Notes: generated from the sequence alone by a model not told the origin. Positions 33,848 through 43,968 are shown, counted from the first letter of the stretch. The stretch is 64,000 bases of DNA from Parashewanella sp049608225 (GCA_049608225.1 JBMYXI010000002.1:1-64000), one strand, 5' to 3'. Numbers and translations: made by a program.

Positions 33848-35227
33848 ATGAAACTACGTACGTTAAGCGCTGCAGTTGCAACTGCATTATTATCTTCAAT
33901 AACTCAAGTTCACGCTGCTGGCTTTCAACTTGCAGAATACTCATCGACAGGCTTAGGTCGTGCTTATGCGGGTGAAGCGGCAATGGCGGATAACGCTTCT
34001 GCGCAAGGTCGAAACCCAGCATTATTGGCACAATTACAAGGCAGACATGTCTCTGCTGGTGCTATTTACGTTAACCCAAATGTTGATGTTCCTGGCAACA
34101 TCAGTATTGCTTCTCCTGTTTTAGGTAATAAACCCATTGCGTTACATGCGTCTGCTATGGATGTTGCTGATAGCGCAGTCGTGCCAAATTTTTACTATTC
34201 AGCCCAGTTGGATGGTAACTGGACTTGGGGTATTGCATTAAATGCCAATTACGGTATGGCGACAGAAATCGATGCAAAGCATTCTGCAGCTTTGTTTGGT
34301 CAAAAGACTTCGATTAAGACAGTTGAATTTAACCCAAACCTTGCTTATCGCTTAAATGATGTGTTGTCATTTGGATTTGGTGCTCGTATTGTACATAGCG
34401 ATGCAGAGATCAATGCCTCGATGCCGGGGTGGATTAATGGTATTAAAAGCACCCTTACCAATAGTCCTTCGTCAGTACATAAAGTAATCGCTGCTCGTTT
34501 ACCCTCTGCTGGCACCAGTCTAAAGCACATGAAAGGTGATGATATTGGTTTTGGTTGGAAAGTCGGACTTAACTGGAAAGTAAGCAAAGATCATAATATT
34601 GGTTTGGCTTATCACAGTGGTGTTGATTTAAAATTAGCAGGTGAGGTTGATGGCTTGTTATACACCAAAGGACAACCTGTCAAGTTTGAAGGTTATTTAC
34701 CGTTGGAATTACCAGCATTTGCAGAAATTGCGTCATTTCATCAGCTAACGGATAAACTAGCCATCCATGCGAGTGTAAATTGGACACAGTGGTCTTCCTT
34801 TAAAGAACTTAGAGCTTTTTTCCCTCACCAAGCGAAGCCGAAAAACGCAATAGGTAAACCAATTTCGGAAGAATTATTGAAGCATGAGAATTTCAAAAAT
34901 AATATGCGTTATGCATTAGGTACCAGCTATCAATTGACTCAAGATTTGTTGTTAAGAGCAGGTATTGCGTTAGATAAAACGGCAGTGGGTGACGAATTCC
35001 GAACAACGACGATCCCTGATTCAGATCGTCTATGGTTTTCAACAGGTGCTGCATATACCTTAAACAAGAGTTTAACAGTAGATTTTGGCTTGACCTACAT
35101 TAAAGCCCGTGGCGATGCTCCAATCACTGAGTCTATGCCGTTAAATGGTTTGGCGACAGTGACATTCACTGGTAATGCCGAAGGTGATGTTTGGTTAGCC
35201 GGCGCTCAATTGAACTATAAATTTTAA
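33848..35227 (+). CDS. FadL/OmpP1/TodX family outer-membrane transporter
   Basis: 459 aa. Signal peptide ends at VHA-AGF. The plug start GFQLAEYSSTGLGRAYAGEAAMADNAS...NPA is the mark of FadL-type long-chain fatty acid or hydrocarbon channels. The rest is alternating barrel strands, ending LNYKF. The length is typical. A terminator follows and glpK comes next on the same strand; uptake of lipid and use of glycerol may go together (inference). Confidence 0.9.
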   Translation: MKLRTLSAAVATALLSSITQVHAAGFQLAEYSSTGLGRAYAGEAAMADNASAQGRNPALLAQLQGRHVSAGAIYVNPNVDVPGNISIASPVLGNKPIALHASAMDVADSAVVPNFYYSAQLDGNWTWGIALNANYGMATEIDAKHSAALFGQKTSIKTVEFNPNLAYRLNDVLSFGFGARIVHSDAEINASMPGWINGIKSTLTNSPSSVHKVIAARLPSAGTSLKHMKGDDIGFGWKVGLNWKVSKDHNIGLAYHSGVDLKLAGEVDGLLYTKGQPVKFEGYLPLELPAFAEIASFHQLTDKLAIHASVNWTQWSSFKELRAFFPHQAKPKNAIGKPISEELLKHENFKNNMRYALGTSYQLTQDLLLRAGIALDKTAVGDEFRTTTIPDSDRLWFSTGAAYTLNKSLTVDFGLTYIKARGDAPITESMPLNGLATVTFTGNAEGDVWLAGAQLNYKF

Positions 35228-35260
35228 TCTTCTGAAATGATTATAATTTGATATAAGATA

Positions 35261-35288
35261 GACCTCGCATCTGCGGGGTCTTTTTTTG
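35261..35288 (+). terminator. Terminator between fadL-like gene and glpK
   Basis: Stem GACCTCGC/GCGGGGTC (one T-G pair), loop ATCT, then a run of eight T. It ends 15 nt before glpK, so glpK transcription from upstream would have to read through it. Confidence 0.88.
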
Positions 35289-35302
35289 CTTAGCGAGGAA
35301 TT

Positions 35303-36781
35303 ATGGAAAAGTTTGTTGTTGCATTAGATCAAGGTACAACAAGTTCTCGAGCCATCATATTTAATCATCACACTGACGTAATCATGCAAGCTCAGCGTGA
35401 GTTCACCCAAATATATCCAAAAGCTGGCTGGGTTGAACACGATCCTATGGAAATCTGGGCATCACAAAGCTCCGCACTCACAGAAGCTGTGGCTAGAGCG
35501 GGTATACATGCTGATCAAGTGGCTGCAATTGGAATTACCAATCAACGTGAAACCACCATTGTTTGGAATAAAAAAACCGGTAAGCCGATTTGTAATGCCA
35601 TCGTGTGGCAATGTCGCCGCAGTACAACTTTGTGTGAACATTTGAAGCAGCAAGGGAGAGAAGCGCAAATAAAGCAAAAAACAGGTTTAGTACTTGATCC
35701 TTATTTTTCTGCAACCAAAATCCGTTGGATTTTGGACAATATTCCTGGCGCACAGCAGCAAGCTGAAAGCGGTGAACTGCTGTTTGGTACCGTCGATACA
35801 TGGTTACTTTGGAAGTTAACTGAGGGTAAGGTTCACGTAACCGATCCAACGAATGCCTCAAGAACCATGTTATTCAATATACATACGTTACAGTGGGATG
35901 ACGAATTATTGCGTTTGTTCAATATTCCAAAGTCAATGCTGCCGAAGGTTGAGCCGTCAAGCCAAGTTTATGGTGAAACTCGCATTTTGGGCGAAGATTC
36001 AAAAGTAGCTCTTGCTGGAATGGCTGGCGATCAACAAGCGGCATTATTTGGTCAATTAGGTTTTGAAAAAGGGCAAGTTAAAAACACCTATGGCACGGGC
36101 TGTTTTTTATTATTGAACACAGGCAAACAAGCGGTTGCATCAGAACATGGATTGTTAACAACCTTGGCTGTAGGGGCGAATGGTGAAGTCAATTATGCTT
36201 TAGAAGGCTCGGTGTTTATGGGCGGTGCGACCATTCAGTGGTTACGAGATGAAATGGGGTTGATTAAGCATGCAAAAGAATCAGAAGCGTGTGCTGAACG
36301 CGTAGCTGATGCCAACGGTGTATACTTGGTGCCAGCTTTCGTTGGTTTAGGTGCGCCATATTGGCAACCAGATGCCAGAGGTGCATTAGTTGGTTTGACT
36401 CGCGGTGCTAACCGCGATCATATTGTTCGTGCTGCACTAGAATCTATTGCTTATCAAACTCAGGATTTACTCACCGTGATGATGCAAGATAGTGATGTAA
36501 AGTTATCAGAATTGAAAGTAGATGGCGGCGCAGTGGGAAATAACTTTTTGATGCAGTTTCAAGCTGATGTATCCAATATTGAAGTTAAACGCAGCGTGTC
36601 ATCAGAAGTCACAGCGCTCGGCGCGGCTTTTTTAGCTGGACTTGCTGTTGGTTATTGGGATTCAGTTGCAGAACTGAAAAATAAATGGCAACTTGACCAA
36701 GTGTTTTTGCCGTCAATGCCACTAGCAAGAAGTGATGCACTCTATCAGGGATGGCAAGCAGCGGTTCAAAGAACGCGTTAA
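35303..36781 (+). CDS. glpK: Glycerol kinase GlpK
   Basis: 492 aa, FGGY kinase. ALDQGTTSSRAIIFN start (8-22), GTVDTWLLWKLTEG, NASRTMLFN, YGTGCFLLLNTG and DGGAVGNNFLMQFQAD are all present. Phosphorylates glycerol to sn-glycerol-3-phosphate. GAGGA precedes the ATG. No glpF or glpD is in the window. The only promoter space is the 75 bp after the fadL-like gene, which also holds the terminator. Confidence 0.98.
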   Translation: MEKFVVALDQGTTSSRAIIFNHHTDVIMQAQREFTQIYPKAGWVEHDPMEIWASQSSALTEAVARAGIHADQVAAIGITNQRETTIVWNKKTGKPICNAIVWQCRRSTTLCEHLKQQGREAQIKQKTGLVLDPYFSATKIRWILDNIPGAQQQAESGELLFGTVDTWLLWKLTEGKVHVTDPTNASRTMLFNIHTLQWDDELLRLFNIPKSMLPKVEPSSQVYGETRILGEDSKVALAGMAGDQQAALFGQLGFEKGQVKNTYGTGCFLLLNTGKQAVASEHGLLTTLAVGANGEVNYALEGSVFMGGATIQWLRDEMGLIKHAKESEACAERVADANGVYLVPAFVGLGAPYWQPDARGALVGLTRGANRDHIVRAALESIAYQTQDLLTVMMQDSDVKLSELKVDGGAVGNNFLMQFQADVSNIEVKRSVSSEVTALGAAFLAGLAVGYWDSVAELKNKWQLDQVFLPSMPLARSDALYQGWQAAVQRTR

Positions 36782-36783
36782 AT

Positions 36784-38628
36784 TTAAATAACCTGATGTG
36801 ATGTTAAGTGCTTTTCAATTTCGGCAAGAAAGTCTTTACCAAAGCGATCGAGCTTGCGTTCACCAACACCATTAATCGCAAGTAACTCACGGGCATTCGT
36901 CGGTAAATTTGCTGACATTTCCGCGAGCGTTGCATCACTGAAGACTAAATAAGGTGGGATCTCTAATTCATCTGCCAAGTTTCTTCGCAACCCTTTTAAC
37001 TTGGTAAATAAAATACGATCGTAATTTTGTGGGATCTTGCTTGAGGTTCGGCTCTTACGAGTTACAGCTTTCACTTGCATTCTTGGCTCAGCTAACATCA
37101 AGCTTTGTTCGCCTTTTAAAATACTTCTGGCGGAAGAGTTTAATCGAATTGATGAACCTTGAGTAATATCCTGTGTTGCATAGCCGAGGTGGATCAATTG
37201 TCGACAAACACTTAACCAGTGTTCATGAGATTTGCTTTTACCAATTCCCCAAGTCGATAATTTTTGGTGACCTCGCTCTAACACAGTTGCAGCCTGAGAG
37301 CCTCTGAGGACATCAATTAAATAATTAATGCCATATCGCTGCTGTAACCGATAAATACAAGACAATACCTTTTGTGCGTCTTCAGAGCCATCGTATTGCT
37401 TCGGTGGGTCTAAGCATACATCGCAGTTGCCACAAGGCTCTAATGCCGGTTCATCGAAATAATGCAGCAAAACTTGTCGACGACAAGTTTGCGCTTCGGC
37501 AAACGCCGCCATTGAATTTAGCTTGTGTAATTCAATTCGCTGTTGCTCATCTGCTTGTGACTGTTCAATCAGATGACGAACACGACCAATATCTGCGGGG
37601 TCAAACAACATTAACGCTTCAGCCTCAAGCCCATCTCGCCCTGCTCGGCCTGTTTCTTGGTAGTATGACTCAATACTTTTCGGAATATCGTAATGCACCA
37701 CAAATCGAACATTGGATTTATTGATCCCCATACCAAAAGCCACGGTTGCAACAACCACATCTAAGCGATCTTTTAAGAATTCATCTTGTACATTAGCACG
37801 GCTATCAACATCCATTCCGGCATGGTATGCCGCCGCTTTAACGCCTTGTAACTGTAATCGCCCTGCAACTTCGTCAACACGACGACGACTAGTACAGTAG
37901 ACAATGCCATTTAAGCCTTGCTGCGATTGAATGAACTTTCTAAGCTGTTGTGGTGCGTTTAGTTTCTCAACCACAGAATAACGAATGTTGGGTCTATCGA
38001 AACTCGACTGCCAATGAAACGGCGTAATATTTAAACGCTCGCAAATATTTAATCGAGTCGCTTGATCGGCCGTTGCCGTTAATGCCATAACCGGAATATG
38101 AGGAAAACGCTGCTTAAGCATGCCAAGTTTAGCGTATTCTGGTCTGAAATCATGTCCCCACTGACTAATACAATGAGCTTCATCAACAGCAAACAAACTG
38201 ACATTTACCTGTGACAATCGTTCAAGAAAATCACCATACATCAATCGCTCTGGTGACACATAAAGTAATTTTATTTCACCTAAATTTAATTGCCTTAAAG
38301 TTTCAAGTGCTTGCTCTCGCGGTTGCGAAGAATTTAAAAATGCAGCTGATACTCCTGACTGAATTAAGCTATCCACTTGATCTTTCATTAATGAAATAAG
38401 TGGAGAAACGACAATAGTGACGCCCGAAAGCAACATTGCAGGCAATTGATAACAAATACTCTTACCGCCGCCAGTCGGCATAATTGCTAAGGTATCTTGT
38501 CCAGATAAGCAGTGTTCAATGACTTCTCGCTGGCCGTTACGAAAATCTCGATAACCAAACACTTGTGACAAGCATTGCTGAATTGGATCGTGAGAATCTT
38601 GGCTATCGATTTGCAGCATATAACTCAT
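36784..38628 (-). CDS. recQ: ATP-dependent DNA helicase RecQ
   Basis: 614 aa. Walker A GGGKS (53-57), DEAH box (149-152), ARG-loop region QETGRAGRDG, zinc site (CRRQVLLHYFDE...CGNCDVC), RQC winged helix and a C-terminal HRDC domain (about 530-605). Unwinds DNA during RecF repair. It is convergent with glpK (2 nt between stops), with no clear terminator. Confidence 0.97.
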   Translation of the reverse strand: MSYMLQIDSQDSHDPIQQCLSQVFGYRDFRNGQREVIEHCLSGQDTLAIMPTGGGKSICYQLPAMLLSGVTIVVSPLISLMKDQVDSLIQSGVSAAFLNSSQPREQALETLRQLNLGEIKLLYVSPERLMYGDFLERLSQVNVSLFAVDEAHCISQWGHDFRPEYAKLGMLKQRFPHIPVMALTATADQATRLNICERLNITPFHWQSSFDRPNIRYSVVEKLNAPQQLRKFIQSQQGLNGIVYCTSRRRVDEVAGRLQLQGVKAAAYHAGMDVDSRANVQDEFLKDRLDVVVATVAFGMGINKSNVRFVVHYDIPKSIESYYQETGRAGRDGLEAEALMLFDPADIGRVRHLIEQSQADEQQRIELHKLNSMAAFAEAQTCRRQVLLHYFDEPALEPCGNCDVCLDPPKQYDGSEDAQKVLSCIYRLQQRYGINYLIDVLRGSQAATVLERGHQKLSTWGIGKSKSHEHWLSVCRQLIHLGYATQDITQGSSIRLNSSARSILKGEQSLMLAEPRMQVKAVTRKSRTSSKIPQNYDRILFTKLKGLRRNLADELEIPPYLVFSDATLAEMSANLPTNARELLAINGVGERKLDRFGKDFLAEIEKHLTSHQVI

Positions 38629-38747
38629 TTAACGTTTACAGAGGAAGCCACTATTCTAAATCAGCAACATAAAGATTAAAACCAACTTGTGTGGTAAACG
38701 ACACGCCCCTACAATATCGCCTCGTTTCTCTTTTAAAGTCATTATTC

Positions 38748-39638
38748 ATGCCAACAACTGAACATGGTAAAGGAATTGTTCTTGCCATTAGCGCTTATGT
38801 ATTATGGGGCATTGCGCCCATTTACTTTAAGTTATTAGAATCTGTTTCTCCGACCGAGATTTTATTGCATCGCATTATCTGGTCATTCGTATTTGTGGCG
38901 CTGTTGATCGGATTTACCACAGGTTATGGCCGGATCAGACAGTTACTGAAACACCCAAAAAAAGTCATGTTGTTAACCGTCACGTCGGTTTTAATCGCAG
39001 GAAATTGGCTATTGTTTATTTGGGCGGTGAACAATGATCATATTCTCGATGCCAGCTTGGGCTATTACATTAATCCACTTTTTAATATCGTTATGGCAAT
39101 GCTTTTTTTGGGAGAAAGACTCAGAAAACTACAATGGGTTGCTGTAATACTGGCATTTGTTGGTGTAATGATCCAGGTGATCTCTTTTGGTTCATTGCCT
39201 ATTATTTCTCTCACACTCGCCATTTCATTTTGTTTATATGGTTTACTCAGAAAGAAAATAAATGTTGATGCCAGCACGGGCTTGCTGGTTGAGACGGCTT
39301 TGCTATTACCCTTCACTCTTGCTTTCTTGTTTTACCAGCTACATATCGGTGAGAGCCAATTTTTCATGCACTCGTTGTCGTTAAGCGCATTATTGTTACT
39401 TGCAGGCGTAGTAACCTCTGTGCCTTTGCTATGTTTTGCAGGCGCAGCGATCCGCATTCCGTTTTCATTGCTCGGCTTCTTCCAATACATTGGCCCGAGT
39501 TTAATGTTCTTGTTGGCGATTACCTTTTATGACGAACCTTTCGATATAGAGAAAGCCATTACTTTTGGATTTATCTGGGTTGCCTTAATTATTTTCAGTC
39601 TTGATGGCGTTATAAGAGCAAAGAAATCGCCTAAATGA
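38748..39638 (+). CDS. rarD: EamA family transporter RarD
   Basis: 296 aa from the ATG at 38748. Ten-helix DMT transporter. GIVLAISAYVLWGIAPIYFKLL, HRIIWSFVFV, NWLLFIWAVNNDHILDASLGYYINPL and FQYIGPSLMFLLAI are RarD-type motifs. The substrate is not known. It is divergent from recQ. Confidence 0.92.
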   Translation: MPTTEHGKGIVLAISAYVLWGIAPIYFKLLESVSPTEILLHRIIWSFVFVALLIGFTTGYGRIRQLLKHPKKVMLLTVTSVLIAGNWLLFIWAVNNDHILDASLGYYINPLFNIVMAMLFLGERLRKLQWVAVILAFVGVMIQVISFGSLPIISLTLAISFCLYGLLRKKINVDASTGLLVETALLLPFTLAFLFYQLHIGESQFFMHSLSLSALLLLAGVVTSVPLLCFAGAAIRIPFSLLGFFQYIGPSLMFLLAITFYDEPFDIEKAITFGFIWVALIIFSLDGVIRAKKSPK

Positions 39639-39643
39639 TCGGC

Positions 39644-40171
39644 TTACCGATTTCGCAGTTCAGCAAGAACTTTGTCAGGATCATCGACGCTAAAAAGCAA
39701 TAAAACGTTATGCTTAGTCGGCACTGCGATCACTTTTTTACTATCAGTGACAAATATCAAGGCGTTATCGATGCCTTGATATTGTTGCTTCAATTTGTAA
39801 TACCCAAGCTGAAAGCCAGGCAATCCTATTCCGTTATTTCGATGGCTTAATCTAATGTCATTGCTTTTCGTTAAATCCAGCTGTTGAATTTGAGAAAGAG
39901 ACATATGGTCAATTGGGAAAGCTTTGCTATACAAAGGCACATTAAATACCAATTGAGATTTTGATACTTGAACGTCTGAGTGCCAACTCTTAATGAACAC
40001 ATACAAAAACAAACCAGTGACAGGCAACACGACAATAATGCCGATCCAATGAGAAAAACCTGACGTCGCACGAACTTTAGAGAAGACGAACGCCAATAAT
40101 GCAAATAATAGTAAAAAACCTATTATTCCAGTGGTTCTCATACTTAAAAGAGGAGTAATAAAGCCGTCCAT
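39644..40171 (-). CDS. Small membrane protein with a PH-like domain
   Basis: 175 aa from the ATG at 40171 (a TTG at 40195 is also in frame). Two membrane helices (about 12-31 and 40-60), then a beta-rich domain of about 110 aa that looks like a bacterial pleckstrin-homology fold (VSKSQLVFNVPLYSKAFPIDHMSLSQI...). No named family is recognised. It is convergent with rarD, with 5 nt between the stops. A role at the membrane is likely but unproven. Confidence 0.7.
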   Translation of the reverse strand: MDGFITPLLSMRTTGIIGFLLLFALLAFVFSKVRATSGFSHWIGIIVVLPVTGLFLYVFIKSWHSDVQVSKSQLVFNVPLYSKAFPIDHMSLSQIQQLDLTKSNDIRLSHRNNGIGLPGFQLGYYKLKQQYQGIDNALIFVTDSKKVIAVPTKHNVLLLFSVDDPDKVLAELRNR

Positions 40172-40242
40172 AGTTTTATCTCGAATTAATGACAAGTATT
40201 AATGCACCTTTGTGTAAGTATATACGTAAATCATGAACATAA

Positions 40243-40269
40243 AAAAAGCCCCGCATTGCGGAGCTTTTT
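40243..40269 (-). terminator. Terminator of rpmB-rpmG
   Basis: Stem AAAAGC-CCGCA / TGCGG-GCTTTT with a small internal mismatch, tracts of A and T on both sides. Confidence 0.8.
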
Positions 40270-40292
40270 AAAGGATTACAAAAAATCAAAAA

Positions 40293-40466
40293 TTATTTGA
40301 TTTTCGATTCTTTGTACATAACGTGCTGACGAATAACAGGATCAAACTTTTTGATCTCCATTTTTTCAGGCATGTTACGCTTGTTCTTTTCAGTCGTGTA
40401 GAAGTGACCAGTCTTAGCGCTTGACACTAATTTGATCTTCTCGCGATTACCTTTAGTCTTAGCCAT
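40293..40466 (-). CDS. rpmG: 50S ribosomal protein L33
   Basis: 57 aa: MAKTKGNREKIKLVSSAKTG..., HFYTTEKNKR and FDPVIRQHVMYKESKIK. No Cys pairs, so it is the zinc-independent form. It follows rpmB by 6 nt, the usual rpmB-rpmG order. Confidence 0.97.
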   Translation of the reverse strand: MAKTKGNREKIKLVSSAKTGHFYTTEKNKRNMPEKMEIKKFDPVIRQHVMYKESKIK

Positions 40467-40472
40467 TTTTTA

Positions 40473-40709
40473 TTATACCTTTTCGCCACGGGCACGAAGT
40501 TCAGCAACAACTACTTCGATACCTTTCTTATCAATAATACGCATACCTTTAGTAGAGATACGTAATTTAACAAAACGCTTTTCAGTTTCTAACCAAAAAC
40601 GATGGTTTTGTAGGTTAGGTAAAAAACGGCGACGAGTCGCGTTCTTTGCGTGTGAACGGTTGTTACCAACCATTGGACGCTTGCCAGTTACTTGGCATAC
40701 TCTTGACAT
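40473..40709 (-). CDS. rpmB: 50S ribosomal protein L28
   Basis: 78 aa from the ATG at 40709: MSRVCQVTGKRPMVGNN, SHAKNATRRRFLPNLQ, ending VVVAELRARGEKV. Longer in-frame starts are not needed. It is preceded by a 140 bp gap after radC that should hold the promoter. Confidence 0.97.
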   Translation of the reverse strand: MSRVCQVTGKRPMVGNNRSHAKNATRRRFLPNLQNHRFWLETEKRFVKLRISTKGMRIIDKKGIEVVVAELRARGEKV

Positions 40710-40852
40710 GTCAATCTTCTCCAAAACAATATATAACGCTCGAGCATTAATGTACCTCGTATGGCCGTCGCCCGAGGCACAAAGAGGGCGCATTTTATAC
40801 ACGAATCAGGGGGTAAGATCAAGTTTTTTAGGTTTAAAAGATAAGACAAACC

Positions 40853-41530
40853 CTAAACAATCCACCCACGCTCCGCGAAGGATACAATCTCATTATCTCC
40901 AATAACCACATGATCCAGTAATACTACATCTATGGTTATTAAAGCATTTTTAATCCGCTCAGTAATGCGTCTATCAGCCTGACTGGGCTCAGCCATGCCA
41001 GACGGATGATTGTGGCATACAATCACTGCAGCCGCGTTTTTATTCAACACCAATTCCACCAACTCTCGTGGGTAAACTGATGCTGCGTTAATCGTACCGC
41101 GAAATAATTCAACAAACTGAATTACTTTATGCTGGCTATCCAGCAATAATACGGCGAAAACTTCATAACTTCGATCCGCTAATTGTCGAGCTAAATAATC
41201 TCGAGTGATGTCGGGATTGCTCAAAATAGGACCACGATGCAAACTTTCTTGCGCTAAACGTTTTGACAATTCAGCCGCAGCTTGCAACTGGGTATATTTT
41301 ACCGCTCCTACACCTGGAAGTCGACAAATCTGTTTCATCGAAGCCGATAATAATGGTCTTAACCCATCAAATTCATTGATCAACAACCGCCCTAGCTCAA
41401 CAGCGTTATGTGATCGACTGCCACTGCCTAAAATAACGGCAATTAATTCCGCATCGCTCAATCTACCTGAACCGTGTAATAACAATTTTTCTCTTGGGCC
41501 CTCTCCTTTAGGCCAATGTTTGATCGCCAT
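40853..41530 (-). CDS. radC: RadC family JAMM-domain protein
   Basis: 225 aa from the ATG at 41530 (AAGGA 5 nt upstream). N-terminal helix-hairpin-helix (LPGVGAVKYTQL), then a JAMM metalloprotease-like domain with HNHPSGMAEPSQAD giving the His-x-His-x10-Asp metal site. The name dates from a mistaken link to DNA repair; the true role is unknown. Divergent from coaBC. Confidence 0.95.
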   Translation of the reverse strand: MAIKHWPKGEGPREKLLLHGSGRLSDAELIAVILGSGSRSHNAVELGRLLINEFDGLRPLLSASMKQICRLPGVGAVKYTQLQAAAELSKRLAQESLHRGPILSNPDITRDYLARQLADRSYEVFAVLLLDSQHKVIQFVELFRGTINAASVYPRELVELVLNKNAAAVIVCHNHPSGMAEPSQADRRITERIKNALITIDVVLLDHVVIGDNEIVSFAERGWIV

Positions 41531-41641
41531 ATTCATCCTTGAATGTCATTTATCTTGTAGCCAGTATGGCAAAAAATTAACATCGAGCAACACGCTTTAT
41601 GATATGGTTAGCCCATTGTAATTTTCATCAGGCTTACGTGA

Positions 41642-42850
41642 GTGAAACTGAGTAATAAAAAAATTTTGCTTGGCATTTGCGGTGGCATCGCTGCCTACAA
41701 AAGTGCCGATTTAGTTCGAAAACTGAAAGAGCAAGGTGCTGATGTACGTGTTGTCATGAGCCAAAGCGCCAAAGAATTTATCACACCATTAACATTGCAA
41801 GCTCTCTCTGGAAACTCCGTTGCCGATAGTTTGCTTGATCCCAGCGCAGAAGCCGCCATGGGGCATATAGAATTAGCGCGCTGGGCAGATTTAGTTGTCA
41901 TCGCACCCGCAACGGCAAATTTTATTGCACGTTTGACAGCGGGTATGGCTGACGAGTTAATCACCACACTTTGCATCGCCACCGAATCCGATGTGGCAAT
42001 CTGCCCTGCGATGAATCAGCAGATGTATCAGCACGCTGCTACACAAGCAAATTTGTGCACGCTTGCTGAACGTAACACCCAAATCTGGGGACCGGCAAGC
42101 GGAAGCCAAGCTTGTGGTGAAGTCGGTTTTGGCCGAATGCTCGAACCTCTCGACATCGTTGACCATGTTATTGAATATGTTAGTGCAACGGCTATCGAAA
42201 AAACCTTAGCAGGCAAGAAGGTGATGATCACCGCAGGTCCAACACGAGAAGCCATTGATCCTGTACGTTATATTTCTAATCACAGCTCTGGGAAAATGGG
42301 CTTTGCATTAGCGCAAGCTGCGACAGAATTGGGAGCTGAAGTCACTTTAGTTTCTGGGCCGGTGACACTTTCAAACCCCAAAGATGTACAACGGATAAAT
42401 GTTGATTCAGCACAAAATATGCTTGATGCGGTAATGAAACGTATCGATAATCAAGACATTTTTATTGGTTGCGCAGCAGTTGCAGATTATCGTCTCGAAC
42501 AGATTGCTAACAGTAAGATAAAAAAATCAGCGCAAACTATGCAACTGGCACTTACTCGTAATCCTGATATTCTAGCCAGTGTATCTGCTCTGAAAAACGC
42601 CCCATTTACTGTTGGATTCGCAGCAGAAACCAATGATGTAGCTAAATATGCCAAAGGAAAGTTAGAAAAAAAACAATTGGACATGATTGCCGCTAATGAT
42701 GTATCCATCGCAGAGCAGGGCTTTAATGCTGACAATAATGCGTTACATGTCTTTTGGAAAGGCGGTGAACAACAACTACCAATTACAGATAAACACAATT
42801 TAGCCAGACAACTCATGGCATTAATTACGGAAAGAATGTCGCACTCATGA
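41642..42850 (+). CDS. coaBC: Bifunctional PPC decarboxylase / PPC synthetase CoaBC
   Basis: 402 aa, GTG start. N-terminal CoaC flavoprotein domain (ILLGICGGIAAYKSADLVR, PAMNQQMY) and C-terminal CoaB domain (VMITAGPTREAIDPVRYISNHSSGKMGFALA, GCAAVADYR, KIKK). Converts 4'-phosphopantothenate to 4'-phosphopantetheine for CoA. The stop overlaps dut by 4 nt. Confidence 0.97.
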   Translation: MKLSNKKILLGICGGIAAYKSADLVRKLKEQGADVRVVMSQSAKEFITPLTLQALSGNSVADSLLDPSAEAAMGHIELARWADLVVIAPATANFIARLTAGMADELITTLCIATESDVAICPAMNQQMYQHAATQANLCTLAERNTQIWGPASGSQACGEVGFGRMLEPLDIVDHVIEYVSATAIEKTLAGKKVMITAGPTREAIDPVRYISNHSSGKMGFALAQAATELGAEVTLVSGPVTLSNPKDVQRINVDSAQNMLDAVMKRIDNQDIFIGCAAVADYRLEQIANSKIKKSAQTMQLALTRNPDILASVSALKNAPFTVGFAAETNDVAKYAKGKLEKKQLDMIAANDVSIAEQGFNADNNALHVFWKGGEQQLPITDKHNLARQLMALITERMSHS

Positions 42851-43305
42851 AAACACCTATTGAATTAAAAATCCTCGATTCACGCATTGGATCTGAATTT
42901 CCTTTACCTGAATACGCCACTACTGGTAGCGCAGGTATGGATTTACGAGCCTTAATAGACACAGACATGACCATTGAACCAGGAGAAACCCAACTTATCC
43001 CTACGGGGATCGCCATTCATGTTGCGGATCCTGGCTTGGCAGCAGTTATCTTGCCACGCTCAGGTCTTGGCCATAAAAAAGGCATTGTACTTGGTAATTT
43101 AGTAGGACTGATTGATTCTGATTACCAAGGCCAATTAATGGTTTCTTGTTGGAATCGCAGTGACAAGCCATTTACTCTGAACATCGGTGAACGTTTAGCA
43201 CAGTTGGTTTTCGTTCCTGTCGTGCAAGCACAGTTTGAATTAGTTGATGAGTTCAACACTTCAGATCGCGGTGAAGGTGGCTTTGGTCACTCAGGAACAA
43301 AATAA
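42847..43305 (+). CDS. dut: dUTP diphosphatase (dUTPase)
   Basis: 152 aa trimeric dUTPase. The five motifs are seen: TGSAGMDLRAL (I), PRSGLGHKKGI (II), GNLVGLIDSDYQGQL (III), NIGERLAQLVFVPV (IV) and RGEGGFGHSG (V). Removes dUTP and supplies dUMP for thymidylate. Coupled to coaBC. Confidence 0.98.
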   Translation: MKTPIELKILDSRIGSEFPLPEYATTGSAGMDLRALIDTDMTIEPGETQLIPTGIAIHVADPGLAAVILPRSGLGHKKGIVLGNLVGLIDSDYQGQLMVSCWNRSDKPFTLNIGERLAQLVFVPVVQAQFELVDEFNTSDRGEGGFGHSGTK

Positions 43306-43336
43306 TAAAAATAAGAATCAGCAAAGGATCAGTTTT

Positions 43337-43930
43337 ATGGCTGCTAGCCCGAAAAAAAGCCGCAAAGAGCACATTTTACAATGCCTAGCTCACATGCTAG
43401 AGACTAACCCAGGACAACGCATCACTACCGCTAAATTGGCCGCTGAGGTGGGTGTTTCAGAGGCTGCGCTTTATCGTCACTTCCCGAGTAAAGCACGCAT
43501 GTTTGAAGGCTTAATCGACTTTATCGAAGAGTCACTGCTTTCTCGCATTAATCTCATTATGCAAGATGAAAAAGACACCATGCGCCGCTGTGAATTAACA
43601 CTCAAACTTGTGCTTATGTTTGCCGAACGTAATCCGGGAATTTCAAGAGTGATCAGTGGCGATGCGCTACTCGGTGAACACGAGCGTCTGCGTGATCGGA
43701 TTAATACCTTGTTTGCCAAAATTGAAACCCACTTAAAGCAAATTTTACGAGAAAAAAGTCTTCGTGAAGGTCGTGGTTTTAACTTAGATGAAACCATTTT
43801 AGCTAATCTACTATTAGCTTTTGCTGAAGGGCGAGTGAGTCAATTTGTTCGTAGTGAGTTTAAGCAAAAACCGACCCATAATTTCACCGAACAATGGCAA
43901 TTCATCCAGCAGCAACTATTACAGAGTTAA
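43337..43930 (+). CDS. slmA: Nucleoid occlusion factor SlmA
   Basis: 197 aa from the ATG at 43337. TetR-like HTH (ITTAKLAAEVGVSEAALYRHFPSKARMFEGL) and the SlmA-specific ligand domain. Binds DNA away from the terminus and blocks FtsZ assembly through the FtsZ C-terminal peptide, which is present in this window's FtsZ. Usual place after dut. Confidence 0.96.
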   Translation: MAASPKKSRKEHILQCLAHMLETNPGQRITTAKLAAEVGVSEAALYRHFPSKARMFEGLIDFIEESLLSRINLIMQDEKDTMRRCELTLKLVLMFAERNPGISRVISGDALLGEHERLRDRINTLFAKIETHLKQILREKSLREGRGFNLDETILANLLLAFAEGRVSQFVRSEFKQKPTHNFTEQWQFIQQQLLQS

Positions 43931-43936
43931 CATTGC

Positions 43937-43963
43937 TTTGCTCCCATAGCACGTGGGAGCAAA
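43937..43963. terminator. Inverted repeat after slmA, possible terminator
   Basis: TTTGCTCCCA (43937-43946) and TGGGAGCAAA (43954-43963) form a 10 bp stem with a 7 nt loop. The tail has no long T run, so activity as a simple terminator is uncertain. It lies between convergent slmA and the leucine-rich-repeat gene. Confidence 0.5.
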
Positions 43964-43968
43964 TACAG